A stretch of DNA of 64,000 bases from G965240365 sp965240365 (GTDB lineage: Bacteria; Pseudomonadota; Gammaproteobacteria; Eutrophobiales; Eutrophobiaceae), in NCBI GenBank assembly GCA_965240365.1, contig OZ251218.1, positions 2,728,001-2,792,000 on the forward strand, in the 5' to 3' direction. The translations under genes and the position numbers were made by a program. Every line of letters starts with the position of its first letter. The stretch's first letter is position 1. Positions 34,323 through 43,480 of this stretch are shown here, piece after piece. The notes under the pieces were generated by a model that was not told the origin of the DNA, searched no databases, and was given only the letters and a program-made list of their open reading frames with translations.

Positions 34323-35315
34323 TTACATCCAGCCTTGCTCTTTATAATAACGCGCCGCGCCCGGGTGCAGCGGCGCGGACAGCCCGGCGGAGATCATCTC
34401 TTCCGGTTTCAGCGTGGCAAAGGCCGGGTGCAGCTTGCGGAAATCGTCAATATTCTCAAACACGGCCCGCACCACTTCATAAACCACATCATCGGCCACG
34501 CGCGCGGAAGTCACGAAGGTCGCCTTCACGCCGAACGTCGTCACATCGGCAGTGGTGGTTTTATAGGTGCCCCTGGGGATGGTCGCCCAGGCGTAATAGG
34601 GGCGATCTTTGGTCACGAGGGATTGGGCCAGCGCGTTGTTGAAATTCACGATTCTTGCGCCGCAGCCGTCGGTGGCCACGGAAACGCCCGCGTTCGGCAC
34701 CCCGACGGTATAAACATAAGCGTCAATACGCCCGTCGCAGAGCGCCTTGGATTGCTCGGTTGAGGTCAACTCGATGGCCTGGGCGAAGTCGCGCTTGGTC
34801 CAGCCCGCGGTTTTCATCAGAAAATCCATCGTGCCGCGCTGGCCCGAGCCCGGATTGCCGATATTGACGATCTTGCCTTTCAGATCGTCAAAGCCGTTGA
34901 TATCCGAATCGCCGTCAACAATGATCTGCAACGGCTCCGGGTGGACGGAAAACACCGAGCGCAGATCCGGCTGCCGGTTGCCCTCCCAGCGGGCGCTGCC
35001 GTTGTAGGCGTGATACTGCCAGTCTGACTGGGCCACGCCGAAATCCAGTTCGCCCGTGCCGATATTGGCAATGTTGTAATTTGAACCGCCCGTGGACGGG
35101 GCCGAGCAGCGGATGCCGTGCTTGCGGCCCTCCTTGCGGCCCTCGGCGGCCTCCTTGTGGATCATGCGGCAGATTGAATTGCCGACCACAAAATAGACCC
35201 CGGTCGGCCCGCCGGTGCCGATGGCGATAAAGGTGCGGCTCGCCTGGGCCGGCGCGCCGACCAGACCAAAGGCCAGCACTGCCATAGTTACTGTGTAAAG
35301 CGCAAACTTATTCAT
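34323..35315 (-). CDS. TAXI-family TRAP transporter substrate-binding protein
   Basis: A periplasmic receptor that delivers ligand to the fused TRAP permease. It is 330 residues from the chosen ATG at 35315. That start follows GGGAGG at a normal distance and gives a clear signal peptide (MNKFALYTVTMAVLAFGLVG, cleavage after AQA); an upstream in-frame ATG would add nine residues before it. The mature protein begins FIAIGTGGPTGVYFVVGNSI, the glycine-rich opening typical of TAXI proteins. Other family-like segments are ELDFGVAQSDWQYHAYNG and IVNIGNPGSGQRGTMDF. Length and order match TIGR02122. Co-transcription with the permease is likely despite the hairpin-filled gap. The ligand cannot be deduced. 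Confidence 0.93.
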   Translation of the reverse strand: MNKFALYTVTMAVLAFGLVGAPAQASRTFIAIGTGGPTGVYFVVGNSICRMIHKEAAEGRKEGRKHGIRCSAPSTGGSNYNIANIGTGELDFGVAQSDWQYHAYNGSARWEGNRQPDLRSVFSVHPEPLQIIVDGDSDINGFDDLKGKIVNIGNPGSGQRGTMDFLMKTAGWTKRDFAQAIELTSTEQSKALCDGRIDAYVYTVGVPNAGVSVATDGCGARIVNFNNALAQSLVTKDRPYYAWATIPRGTYKTTTADVTTFGVKATFVTSARVADDVVYEVVRAVFENIDDFRKLHPAFATLKPEEMISAGLSAPLHPGAARYYKEQGWM

Positions 35316-35883
35316 GGGTTCAACACCTCCCGATATTATCAAGCCTGACTTAAAGCGGATACGTCAGACGCAGGGCGCCCCGCGCTTCCAGGGCGGGGCG
35401 TTTCGTGCGATTCTCTCCAAATCGTCAGGCCATGCTATACCAAATCACAACACACGTACACAATTATTACAGGCTCGTCGTCATTCCGGCGAAGGCCGGA
35501 ATCCAGGAGGGCGGGCCGGGATGTGATATGAACGCCAGTTCTGTCTAATTGTCATTCCCGCCTGGGCGGGAATGTATGACATAAACCACTGGATTCCGGC
35601 CTTCGCCGGAATGACGGCGGGGGCGATAGGCGCATTATGAGCGATATTAACCATACTATGGCCAGGATACCTGACACCTTATTTTAGATGAGGTGACCTT
35701 GCCTGGATTCCTCGGCGGCCTGTTCCAGACGCCGCTCTACCACCTACATCCCTGTAGGCGAGCTTTCGCTGGAATGACGACAAGGGAAACAGGTATCATA
35801 CACAAAAACCCGGCCACGCCACGCGCGACACATAAAATCATCAAAACCGGCAAAGACCAGACACGGCAAGCAGGAGAATGGGC
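35316..35883. repeat. intergenic repeats between TAXI gene and PLP decarboxylase
   Basis: No gene seen in this gap between divergent genes. It holds a GC-rich inverted repeat CGCCCCGC...GGGCGGGGCG (about 35371-35400), palindromic elements at about 35477-35510 and 35551-35616 (ATTCCCGCCTGGGCGGGAAT ... GGATTCCGGCCTTCGCCGGA), and a different element at about 35720-35778 (CTCTACCACCTAC...CCTGTAGGCG) that reappears inverted near 44380. Leaders and promoters of both flanking genes must lie here, but I cannot place them confidently. Confidence 0.6.
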
Positions 35884-37194
35884 ATGCACGACCACAACAC
35901 CATCACAGAAGAAACCGGGGCCATCTCCGCGCGCAAGCTGGCCCTCATGCGGGTCGCCATCGCCGCCAACCATGTCGGCGAACAAATCCCGCTGGCCGGT
36001 TTTATTGACACGGACGGCCTCCGCCAAAGCGTGGCCGATCTAAAGCGCGGCTTCCCCGACCATTTTGAACACAGCTTCGCGGTCAAGGCCAACAGCATGA
36101 GCGCCGTGCTAAAGCTGCTCAGAGAATCCGGCATGAATGCCGAAGTGGCCAGCGAGGGCGAGATTGCCCAGGCGTTGAAGGCGGGCTTCGCGCCGGCCAA
36201 TATCGTGTTTGATGAACCGGCCAAGCGCGGCGCCGTGATCGACGCCGCCATAAAAAAGGGCGTCAACCTGAATATAGACAACTTTCAGGAATTCGACCGG
36301 GTCGCGGCAAGCGTGGCCAGACACGGCGCAAATTCGCGCATCGGTTTCCGCGTCAACCCGCAAACCGGGGCCGGCAGCATCGCCGCCATGAGCACCGCCA
36401 CGGCCACCTCCAAGTTCGGTATTCCGCTGCAAGACGAGGGCGTCAGGGCGCGGCTTATCCAACTCTACGCGGCGCATCCCTGGCTCACCTCCCTGCACAC
36501 CCACGCCGGCTCCCAGGGCTGCCCTATGGCGCTCATGGCCGAGGCCATCGCCGCGCTGGTGAATCTGGCCGAAGAAATCAACGACCGGATCGGCGCGCGG
36601 CAAGTGCGGACGCTCGACATCGGCGGCGGCCTCAGCGTCAACTTTGAAAGCGAGGCCGTCCGGCCGCGTTTCAAGGACTATGCCGATTTTCTAAAGGCCC
36701 GGACGCCGCTGCTGTTTTCCGGCAAATACCGGGTCCTGACCGAATTCGGCCGCGCCGTCATGGCCAAAAACGGCTTTATCCTGGCCCTGGTCGAATACAC
36801 CAAACGCGCGGGCGGCCAACACATTGCGATTACCCAGGGCGGCGCGCAGATCGCGGCCAGAACCGTGTTTATGCCGAAGGCCTGGCCGCTTAGAGTGACC
36901 GCCCACCATGCCGATGGCAGCCTCAAGACCGGCCGCCCCGAACCGCAGGATATTGCCGGCCCCTGCTGTTTCTCCGGCGACAAGCTGGCCACGGGCTACC
37001 CCCTGCCGCTGCTGGAACCGGGCGATATCGTCGCCGTACACGACACCGGCGCCTACTACTTCTCCAACCCCTTCTACTACAACAGCCATCCGGCCGCGCC
37101 CGTCTATGGCTTCACCTCGGCGGGCGATGAATTCGCCATCACCACCCTGCGCCCGGCCCAGACTATCGAGGCAATGATGGCCGTGATCGGATAA
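35884..37194 (+). CDS. PLP-dependent decarboxylase, diaminopimelate decarboxylase-like
   Basis: A fold-type III pyridoxal-phosphate decarboxylase related to LysA. Its motifs are HSFAVKANS, whose lysine would bind PLP, HTHAGSQG, the phosphate-binding DIGGG, TEFGRAV, GPCCFSGD and the C-terminal DTGAYYFSNPF. The length (436 residues) is near the family norm. The start at 35884 is preferred over the ATG six bases upstream because AGGAG sits 7 bases before it. The sequence departs from ordinary LysA in several places, for example STATATSKFGIP where LysA has a shorter substrate loop, so the substrate may be another diamino or amino acid. It lies just upstream of epmA in the same direction, separated by a 92-base gap with a palindromic repeat. 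The general class is certain, the substrate is not. Confidence 0.85.
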   Translation: MHDHNTITEETGAISARKLALMRVAIAANHVGEQIPLAGFIDTDGLRQSVADLKRGFPDHFEHSFAVKANSMSAVLKLLRESGMNAEVASEGEIAQALKAGFAPANIVFDEPAKRGAVIDAAIKKGVNLNIDNFQEFDRVAASVARHGANSRIGFRVNPQTGAGSIAAMSTATATSKFGIPLQDEGVRARLIQLYAAHPWLTSLHTHAGSQGCPMALMAEAIAALVNLAEEINDRIGARQVRTLDIGGGLSVNFESEAVRPRFKDYADFLKARTPLLFSGKYRVLTEFGRAVMAKNGFILALVEYTKRAGGQHIAITQGGAQIAARTVFMPKAWPLRVTAHHADGSLKTGRPEPQDIAGPCCFSGDKLATGYPLPLLEPGDIVAVHDTGAYYFSNPFYYNSHPAAPVYGFTSAGDEFAITTLRPAQTIEAMMAVIG

Positions 37195-37217
37195 GTGTTC
37201 AGTCTGACGCCCCAGTC

Positions 37218-37263
37218 GTCATTCCGGCCTGCCTGCTGCAGGCAGGGCTCATGCGGGAATGAC
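37218..37263. repeat. intergenic palindromic repeat
   Basis: GTCATTCCGGCC, a nested TGCCTGCTGCAGGCA palindrome, then ATGCGGGAATGAC. A member of the genome-wide family with a second palindrome nested inside it. Confidence 0.7.
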
Positions 37264-37286
37264 AACCAACAAACACCCCTGCCCCC

Positions 37287-38240
37287 ATGACAAATAAAAA
37301 CGCATGGCGCCCCAACACAACGCCTGCAACCCTCCGCCAACGCGCCGCGCTCTACCGGACGATCAGGCAATTTATGCAAGCGCGTGAAATCCTGGAAGTC
37401 GATACCCCGATATTGAGTCACTACGGCATCACCGACCCCAACATAGAAAGCCTGTCGCTCAAATCCGCGCTGTCCAGCCCGGCGCTGTACCTGCACACCT
37501 CGCCCGAATTCTGCATGAAACGCCTGCTGGCCGCAGGCGCCGGGCCGATCTATCAAATCTCGCATGTATTTCGTGATGAAGAATGCGGCCGCCAACACCT
37601 GCCCGAATTCTCGCTGCTGGAATGGTACCGGCCCGGTTTCGATTACTATCAACTCATGGACGAAACCGGGGACCTGCTTACAGCATTGCAACTGGCAAGG
37701 CCCGAGCGGCTCAGCTATGCCGCGGCCTTTCAAAAAGTTCTGGGGATTGACCCGCACACCGCAACGATTGCAGAAATGAGAGAGATAAGCCGGGCAAGCG
37801 GCTGGCAAGACGCCACCCGTGACAGGCAGGAACTGCTGGATTTCATATTCTCAAGCCGCGTGATAACCGCCCTGCAAGCCCCGACCCCCTTGATCATCTA
37901 CGACTACCCGGCCTGCATGGCCGCGCTTGCGACCCTGAAAGCCGCCGACCCGCCTGTCAGCGAACGCTTTGAATTGTTTATCAACGGTCTGGAGATCGCC
38001 AATGGCTTCAACGAACTCCGCGATGCCGCCGAACAACGCCAGCGCTTTCAAACAGATATGGCCCGCCGCCGGCGCCGGCAAAAGCAAAGCCCGCCGATCG
38101 ATCCGCGATTCCTGGCGGCCCTGCAATCCGGCCTGCCCAAATGCGCCGGTATCGCCCTCGGCCTGGAACGCCTGATAATGGCCATCGGCGGGCACGAAGA
38201 CATAAATGAAGTTTGCGCCTTTACCTTGCAAAATAATTGA
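37287..38240 (+). CDS. epmA: EF-P-(R)-beta-lysine ligase
   Basis: It attaches (R)-beta-lysine to the conserved lysine of elongation factor P, which helps ribosomes through polyproline stretches. At 317 residues it is the size of EpmA (PoxA/GenX), a stand-alone class II lysyl-tRNA-synthetase catalytic core lacking the anticodon domain. Visible motifs are motif 1 (EVDTPILSHYG), motif 2 (FRDEECGRQHLPEFSLLEWY) and motif 3 (GIALGLERLIMAIGG), together with INGLEIANGFNEL. EpmB and EF-P are not in the window. The upstream gene is a PLP decarboxylase in the same direction; a functional link is possible but unproven. Confidence 0.95.
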   Translation: MTNKNAWRPNTTPATLRQRAALYRTIRQFMQAREILEVDTPILSHYGITDPNIESLSLKSALSSPALYLHTSPEFCMKRLLAAGAGPIYQISHVFRDEECGRQHLPEFSLLEWYRPGFDYYQLMDETGDLLTALQLARPERLSYAAAFQKVLGIDPHTATIAEMREISRASGWQDATRDRQELLDFIFSSRVITALQAPTPLIIYDYPACMAALATLKAADPPVSERFELFINGLEIANGFNELRDAAEQRQRFQTDMARRRRRQKQSPPIDPRFLAALQSGLPKCAGIALGLERLIMAIGGHEDINEVCAFTLQNN

Positions 38241-38241
38241 T

Positions 38242-38307
38242 GTCATTCCCGCTCATGCGGAAATGTATAGTTAAACCACTGGATTCCGGCCTTTGCCGGA
38301 ATGACGG
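38242..38307. repeat. palindromic repeat pair after epmA
   Basis: ATTCCCGCTCATGCGGAAAT, a TAAACCACTG linker and GGATTCCGGCCTTTGCCGGA, the same two-hairpin arrangement seen at 35551, 40653, 40967 and 41250. Confidence 0.75.
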
Positions 38308-38388
38308 AGGAGTGAAGACGACGCCGGGCCGGCCGGGGTGATGTATTGGAAGATCATTGCCAAAGTCGAACCGGCACTCACAATTCGC

Positions 38389-39045
38389 TTACAGTTCTTT
38401 AGCTTCGGCTTCTACACACATATCCGTGTGCGCATACATTTCATTTTTTATAGCATGACCGAGAGAAAATAAAAATATCTGTTTGCCTTCCCTGCGCGCA
38501 AACTTCATGGCAGGGATGAAATCAGAATCCCCGGTGACAAGCACAATCACATCAGCCTGATTTTTGAGGGACAAGGAAGAAATATCAAGGCCGATTCGCA
38601 TATCCACCCCCTTTTGCTGAATATTAGGCATTAAATCAGCAGATGTTAAATGCAGGCCCGTGTCAGTTTTGTCCGCTTTCAGCAGATAAGGTTTGACGAT
38701 CCATCCCCGAAACTGTGTTTCCCCAAGCCTTACGGCGAAATAAGGTTTCTGCTTCAGTTCATCCAGCAATTGCATATTTGCCTCATAGAGAGGATTTTGA
38801 GAGAAATCGCAGGTACGCCGGTTATTTCTGCCGCCCGTTAATGGAATTGGTTTTTTGGCGCTTAGCGGTTCCGCGTCGTAGTAATAGACACGGTGCAGCG
38901 CAGAATTTATCAGTTCGGGATGAGATTTGACTTTTTCGGTAAAGTCAAAGACCTGAGTGGCCGTCATGGGGCTTTGCTGTGAACCCAGCTTCCGCTTCAG
39001 AAAACCGGCATCGATCAATACTGCGAACTTTCTCACTCCAGGCAA
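38389..39045 (-). CDS. NYN-domain (DUF88/LabA-type) putative ribonuclease
   Basis: A 218-residue protein with the PIN-like NYN fold, predicted metal-dependent RNase. Acidic clusters fit the active site: FAVLIDAGFL near the N-terminus, RIGLDIS in the middle, and VLVTGDSDFIPAMKFAR near residue 170. The first strand requires a start upstream of FAVLID. The only candidates are TTG at 39045 or GTG nine bases further in, neither with a strong ribosome site, so the exact start is open. The gene is visibly AT-richer than its neighbours and lies in a repeat-rich island beside an AAA_14 ATPase gene, which suggests acquisition. Specific RNA targets are unknown. Confidence 0.85.
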   Translation of the reverse strand: MPGVRKFAVLIDAGFLKRKLGSQQSPMTATQVFDFTEKVKSHPELINSALHRVYYYDAEPLSAKKPIPLTGGRNNRRTCDFSQNPLYEANMQLLDELKQKPYFAVRLGETQFRGWIVKPYLLKADKTDTGLHLTSADLMPNIQQKGVDMRIGLDISSLSLKNQADVIVLVTGDSDFIPAMKFARREGKQIFLFSLGHAIKNEMYAHTDMCVEAEAKEL

Positions 39046-39228
39046 TTGATTTTAATAAAATAAGGTGGCGGGTCGGCGCGCGAGACAAAGTCTTCAGAGA
39101 CGGTACGCCTTCCGGGACTCAAATGTCTTCTTGGATTGTAGCGCGCCTTCCGCCGTTTTTTATCTAAGATGCTATATTAAACGGGTTTATCAGTTTTTCA
39201 ATAAATTTTATCGGCCTCCGCCTGCCTG

Positions 39229-39384
39229 CCGCAGGCTGACCAAAATGACGAAAACGCATCAAATCAGAACTCCGTCATTCCGGCGAAGGCCGGAATCCAG
39301 GAAAAACAACCCATTCCCGCCCAGGCGGGAATGACATTATTTATCCTTGCAAATCGAAATTAAAAATTTCAATATGCAAGGATG
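39229..39384. repeat. composite direct repeat, left copy, before the ATPase gene
   Basis: It contains CTGCCGCAGG, AACGCATCAAATCAG, the GTCATTCCGGCGAAGGCCGG element, an AAAAACAACCC spacer, ATTCCCGCCCAGGCGGGAAT and a terminal palindrome ATCCTTGCA...GAAATTAAAAATTTC...TGCAAGGAT (39343-39383). The ATG of the downstream ATPase gene overlaps the last bases. The right copy is at about 41095-41251. Confidence 0.8.
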
Positions 39385-40575
39385 ATTGAACGAAGCATCA
39401 AACGGCGGGTGACAGAAGCCCTGGATCGTCAGGCCGCGGTGGCCCTCATCGGCCCGCGTCAGGTCGGCAAAACCACGCTGGCCTGCGAGATCGCCGAAGA
39501 ACGGGATGCGCTGTATCTGGATTTGGAAGATCGCAATGATCGTGAAAAATTATCCGACCCCGGACTGTTTCTGGAACAATACGAAAATCGATTGGTAGTG
39601 CTTGATGAGATCCACCGCACGCCCGAACTCTTCCAGACACTGCGGGGGGTCATTGATAAAGGACGCCGCAAGGGCAAGCGCACGGGGCGTTTTTTAATCC
39701 TGGGGTCAGCCTCTATCGACCTGTTAAGGCAATCGGGAGAGTCACTGGCCGGGCGCATCGAGTATATCGATATGCATCCTTTGGATATTACCGAAGTGGG
39801 CGTCGCGGATAACGCCATGAACCGGCTATGGGTAAGAGGCGGGTTCCCGGACAGTTACCTGGCAAAAAACGACGAATCCAGCTTTACGCTGAGAAAGAAT
39901 TTTATCCGCACCTATCTCGAAAGGGATGTCCCGCAATTCGGGCCGCGCATTCCGGCGGCGACCCTGGAATCTTTATGGACAATGCTCGCTCACGGGCAAG
40001 GATCGCTCCTGAATGCCGCCAATCTTGCCTCTGCCCTGTCGCTATCGGCGCCGACGGTCACAAAATATATCGACTTGCTGGTCGATCTTTTACTGGTGAG
40101 AAAACTCAGCCCCTATCGCACAAATGTTCGCAAACGGCTGGTGAAATCGCCGAAGATATACATCAGGGACAGCGGCCTGCTCCATGCCCTGTTGGGCCTT
40201 GGCGACTACAACAGCTTGTCCGGGCATCCCGTTATCGGGGCGAGTTGGGAAGGTTTTGTTATAGAGAATTTACTCTCTGACCTTCCCTACAGAACGCGCT
40301 CGCATTTCTACCGCACCGCGGCCGGCGCCGAAATTGACCTGGTTCTGGAGTTTCCGGGTAAATCTGAACGATGGGCGATTGAAATCAAGCGGGCCCTCTC
40401 GGCAAAGCCAAAAAAAGGCTTTTATCATGCCTGCGAAGATATCCAGCCCCATAAAAGCCTTGTCGTTTATGCGGGGCAGGAGCGATATCCTGTATCTGAA
40501 GGCGTAGAGGCTGTCAGCTTATCTGAAATGTGCCAGATGCTTTCAGGAGAACGCTTGCGTGTTAGCGCCGCGTAG
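39382..40575 (+). CDS. AAA_14 / DUF4143 ATP-binding protein
   Basis: A 397-residue STAND-like or archaeal-type ATPase of the AAA_14-DUF4143 family. The Walker A loop is GPRQVGKTTL near residue 24 and Walker B is LVVLDEIHR near residue 70, with a sensor-like ILGSAS after it. The C-terminal half has DUF4143 features: FIRTYLERDVPQFG, a winged-helix-like LASALSLSAPTVTKYIDLL, and an endonuclease-like GAEIDLVLEF...WAIEIKR, which resembles the D-(D/E)XK arrangement of restriction-endonuclease folds. Cellular roles of this widespread family are poorly defined. The start codon overlaps the end of a palindromic repeat and lacks a well-spaced ribosome site. The gene is bracketed by two copies of a composite direct repeat, so it looks like a mobile or exchangeable cassette. 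Confidence 0.88.
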   Translation: MIERSIKRRVTEALDRQAAVALIGPRQVGKTTLACEIAEERDALYLDLEDRNDREKLSDPGLFLEQYENRLVVLDEIHRTPELFQTLRGVIDKGRRKGKRTGRFLILGSASIDLLRQSGESLAGRIEYIDMHPLDITEVGVADNAMNRLWVRGGFPDSYLAKNDESSFTLRKNFIRTYLERDVPQFGPRIPAATLESLWTMLAHGQGSLLNAANLASALSLSAPTVTKYIDLLVDLLLVRKLSPYRTNVRKRLVKSPKIYIRDSGLLHALLGLGDYNSLSGHPVIGASWEGFVIENLLSDLPYRTRSHFYRTAAGAEIDLVLEFPGKSERWAIEIKRALSAKPKKGFYHACEDIQPHKSLVVYAGQERYPVSEGVEAVSLSEMCQMLSGERLRVSAA

Positions 40576-40596
40576 CAAAACAATTCTCTTTGAATT

Positions 40597-41500
40597 TAAA
40601 GGGACACCGGTTTCTGTCTGTCTGCACTGGTCCGGCCGGGATGGCGTATTTAGTTGTCATTCCCGCTTGGGCGGGAATGTAATAATTAAACCACTGGATT
40701 CCAGCTTTCGCTGGAATGACGGAGTGCTGGGAATGACGAAGGAGTGAAAACAAGGCCCCCGTTGTCATTCCGTCCTTCCTGCCGCAGGCCTATCAAAATG
40801 ACGAAAACGCATCAAATCAGCAATTCGTCATTCCAGCGAAAGCTGGAATCCAGGAAAAACAACCCATTCCCGCCCGGGCGGGAATGACATTATTGGCGGG
40901 GGCGGGATGTTAAAGGGACACCGGTTTCTGTCTGTCTGCACTGGTCCGGCCGGGATGGCGTATTTAGTTGTCATTCCCGCTTGGGCGGGAATGTAATAAT
41001 TAAACCACTGGATTCCAGCTTTCGCTGGAATGACGGAGTGCTGGGAATGACGGAGGAGTGAAGACAAGGCCCCTGTTGTCATTCCGTCTTTCCTGCCGCA
41101 GGCGGACCTAAATGACGACAACGCATCAAATCAGCACTCCGTCATTCCAGCGAAGGCTGGAATCCAAGAAAAACAACCCATTCCCGCCCAGGCGGGGATG
41201 ATATTATTCATCCTTGCAAATCGAAACTAAAAATTTCAATATGCAAGGTTGTCATTCCCGTTTATACGGGAATGTAATAATTAAACCACTGGATTCCGGC
41301 CTTCGCCGGAATGACGGAGTGCTGAGAATGACGAAGGAGTGAAAACAAGGCCCCCGTTGTCATTCCGTCCTTTCTGCCGCAGGCCTATCAAAATGACGAA
41401 AACGCATCAAATCAGCAATTCGTCATTCCAGCGAAAGCTGGAATCCAGGAAAAACAACCCATTCCCGCCCGGGCGGGAATGACAACCCCCGCCCCAAACA
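40597..41500. repeat. three tandem ~260-310 base repeat units
   Basis: A gene-free 985-base stretch between the ATPase and helicase genes. Units begin near 40650, 40964 and 41247. Each carries ATTCCCGC..GCGGGAAT, TAATAATTAAACCACTG, GGATTCC..GGAATGACGGAG, GTGCTG, CTGCCGCAGG, AACGCATCAAATCAG and the TTCGTCATTCC...AAAAACAACCC...GGCGGGAAT block. The phrase GGGACACCGGTTTCTGTCTG precedes the first two (40601 and 40915, 314 apart). The second unit ends in the ATCCTTGCA...TGCAAGG palindrome also found before the ATPase gene. Confidence 0.85.
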
Positions 41501-41560
41501 AGCGCTAAACCCCATTAAGCGCTATCATGCCCATCAAAATCCACCCAACCCTGCAGGCAA

Positions 41561-43480
41561 ATGCAATCCATCACCGATATATTCTCCGAACAAGGCGCGC
41601 TGGCCGCGCTGATTCCGGGTTTTAAGCAGCGCCCGCAGCAAACGGCGATGGCCGAGGCCATCCAGGCCGCGCTGGAGGCCGGGGAAGACCTGATCTGCGA
41701 GGCCGGCACCGGCACCGGCAAGACCATCGCGTACCTCGCGCCGGCGCTGCTCGCGCAAAAGAAAACAATCATCTCCACCGGCACCCGCCACCTCCAGGAT
41801 CAACTCAAACAAAAAGACCTGCCGCTGGTGCTGGCGGCCCTGAAGCTGCCGCGGACCACCATGGTCCTCAAGGGCAGGAAGAATTACCTCTGCCTCGAAC
41901 ACATGCACAACGCGCTAAAAGAAGGCAATCGAAATCCCGCCGAAACGACAGCCCTGCAACAGATTGCGGCCTGGTCGGCCACGACCGACAGCGGCGACCT
42001 TAACGAGTTAAGCGGGATCGACGAAAATAACCCGATGCATGACCGGATCACATCCACAACCGAAAACTGCCTCGGCCAGGCCTGCGCGCATTACGAAAAA
42101 TGCTTTGTCTTCAAAAACAGAAAGGCCGCGCAGGAGGCCGATCTGGTCATCACCAACCATCATCTGCTACTGGCCGATCTGGGCGTAAGAGAGCGCGGCT
42201 TCGGCGAAATATTGCCGCTCGCCGATGTGATCATCTTTGATGAGGCCCACCAACTGCCGGAACTGGCCTCGCTCTATTTCAGCCAAAGCCTGAGCAGCCG
42301 CCAACTACTGGAACTGATCACCGACCTGAAAATCGCCGACCGCGAAGAAGCCGGCGACATGCCCGACTTGCCGGACGCCTCGGCCGCGCTCGAAAAACAG
42401 ATCCGCGACTTCCGCCTGATCTTCGGCCGCGCCGACAGACGCGCGGACTGGCAGACATTATGGGACACCACCGACCTGCCGACCGCCGCGGACAAGTTGC
42501 TGACCGCCCTGCAAGCCCTGCTGGAACCGCTTGAAGCCCTCAAGGATCGCGGCCAGCGGCTTAACAACTGCTGGCAGCGCGCCACGGCCCACTACGACTA
42601 CATCGAAGCCTGCAACGGCCGGCAGAGCATCGACAGCGTCCGCTGGGTCGAAGTCCGGGGGTCGCATATCCATCTCAACCAGACCCCGATCAACATCGCC
42701 GAGACCTTTCAACAACGGCTCAGCAGCCACAACGCCTGCCATATCTTCACCTCGGCAACGCTGGCCGTGCGACAAGACTTCCAGCATTTCAGAAAACAAC
42801 TCGGACTAACCGAAACGGCGGCCCAGGTCTGGGACAGCCCGTTCAACTACCAGGCCCAGACCCTGCTATACCTGCCGACCGACCTGCCCGAACCCCATCA
42901 CCCGGCATTCTTCCAACAATTCATCCAGCGCGCGCTAAAACTGCTGGCCCTCAGCGAAGGCCATGCCTTCGTGCTGTTTACCAGCCACCGCTCACTAAAC
43001 CGCGCCGCTGAAATACTGGAAGAACAGCTTGACTACCCCCTGCTCGTGCAGGGCAAAGCGCCCCGCTCCGAACTACTCAACCGCTTTAGGCAGACCGGCC
43101 ATGCCGTACTACTCGGAACCAACAGCTTTTGGGAAGGGGTGGATGTCAAGGGTCAGGCGCTATCACTGGTCATCATAGAAAAACTGCCCTTTGCCAGCCC
43201 CGCCGACCCCGTCCTCAAGGCCCGTTTAGACGCCATGAAACAAGAGGGCGGCAACCCGTTCATGCACTACCAACTGCCGCAGGCCGCGATTACCCTAAAG
43301 CAGGGCATCGGCCGCCTGATCAGAGACAACAGCGACCGGGGAGTCTGCGTCATCTGCGACAAACGCATCGTGCAAAAGGCGTATGGCGAAAGGCTCATCG
43401 GCGCGCTGCCGCTCATGCCGGCCACGTATCATATAGAAGATGTCGCCCTGTTTTTCGAGCGCATGGCGATCAGCGCTTGA
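41561..43480 (+). CDS. yoaA: DinG/YoaA-family ATP-dependent helicase
   Basis: A superfamily 2 iron-sulfur helicase of the XPD/DinG group, 639 residues, the size of YoaA. Walker A is CEAGTGTGKT near residue 46. Four cysteines that would hold a 4Fe-4S cluster follow: NYLCLEH, then NCLGQACAHYEKC. The DEAH box is VIIFDEAHQLPE. Helicase motifs of the second domain include SATLAV, LLGTNSFWEGVD and the terminal IGRLIRDNSDRG. Such helicases act 5'-3' on damaged or stalled replication structures. The start is the first ATG in the conserved register; the ribosome site is weak. The stop overlaps the end of the convergent methyltransferase gene by 11 bases. DinG proper is longer, so YoaA is the better name. 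Confidence 0.92.
   Translation: MQSITDIFSEQGALAALIPGFKQRPQQTAMAEAIQAALEAGEDLICEAGTGTGKTIAYLAPALLAQKKTIISTGTRHLQDQLKQKDLPLVLAALKLPRTTMVLKGRKNYLCLEHMHNALKEGNRNPAETTALQQIAAWSATTDSGDLNELSGIDENNPMHDRITSTTENCLGQACAHYEKCFVFKNRKAAQEADLVITNHHLLLADLGVRERGFGEILPLADVIIFDEAHQLPELASLYFSQSLSSRQLLELITDLKIADREEAGDMPDLPDASAALEKQIRDFRLIFGRADRRADWQTLWDTTDLPTAADKLLTALQALLEPLEALKDRGQRLNNCWQRATAHYDYIEACNGRQSIDSVRWVEVRGSHIHLNQTPINIAETFQQRLSSHNACHIFTSATLAVRQDFQHFRKQLGLTETAAQVWDSPFNYQAQTLLYLPTDLPEPHHPAFFQQFIQRALKLLALSEGHAFVLFTSHRSLNRAAEILEEQLDYPLLVQGKAPRSELLNRFRQTGHAVLLGTNSFWEGVDVKGQALSLVIIEKLPFASPADPVLKARLDAMKQEGGNPFMHYQLPQAAITLKQGIGRLIRDNSDRGVCVICDKRIVQKAYGERLIGALPLMPATYHIEDVALFFERMAISA

Noticed and set aside
40597..41500. 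Possible CRISPR array because of regularly recurring short repeats
   Set aside because: Repeats are palindromic, of several families, with related rather than unique spacers, and no cas genes are present.
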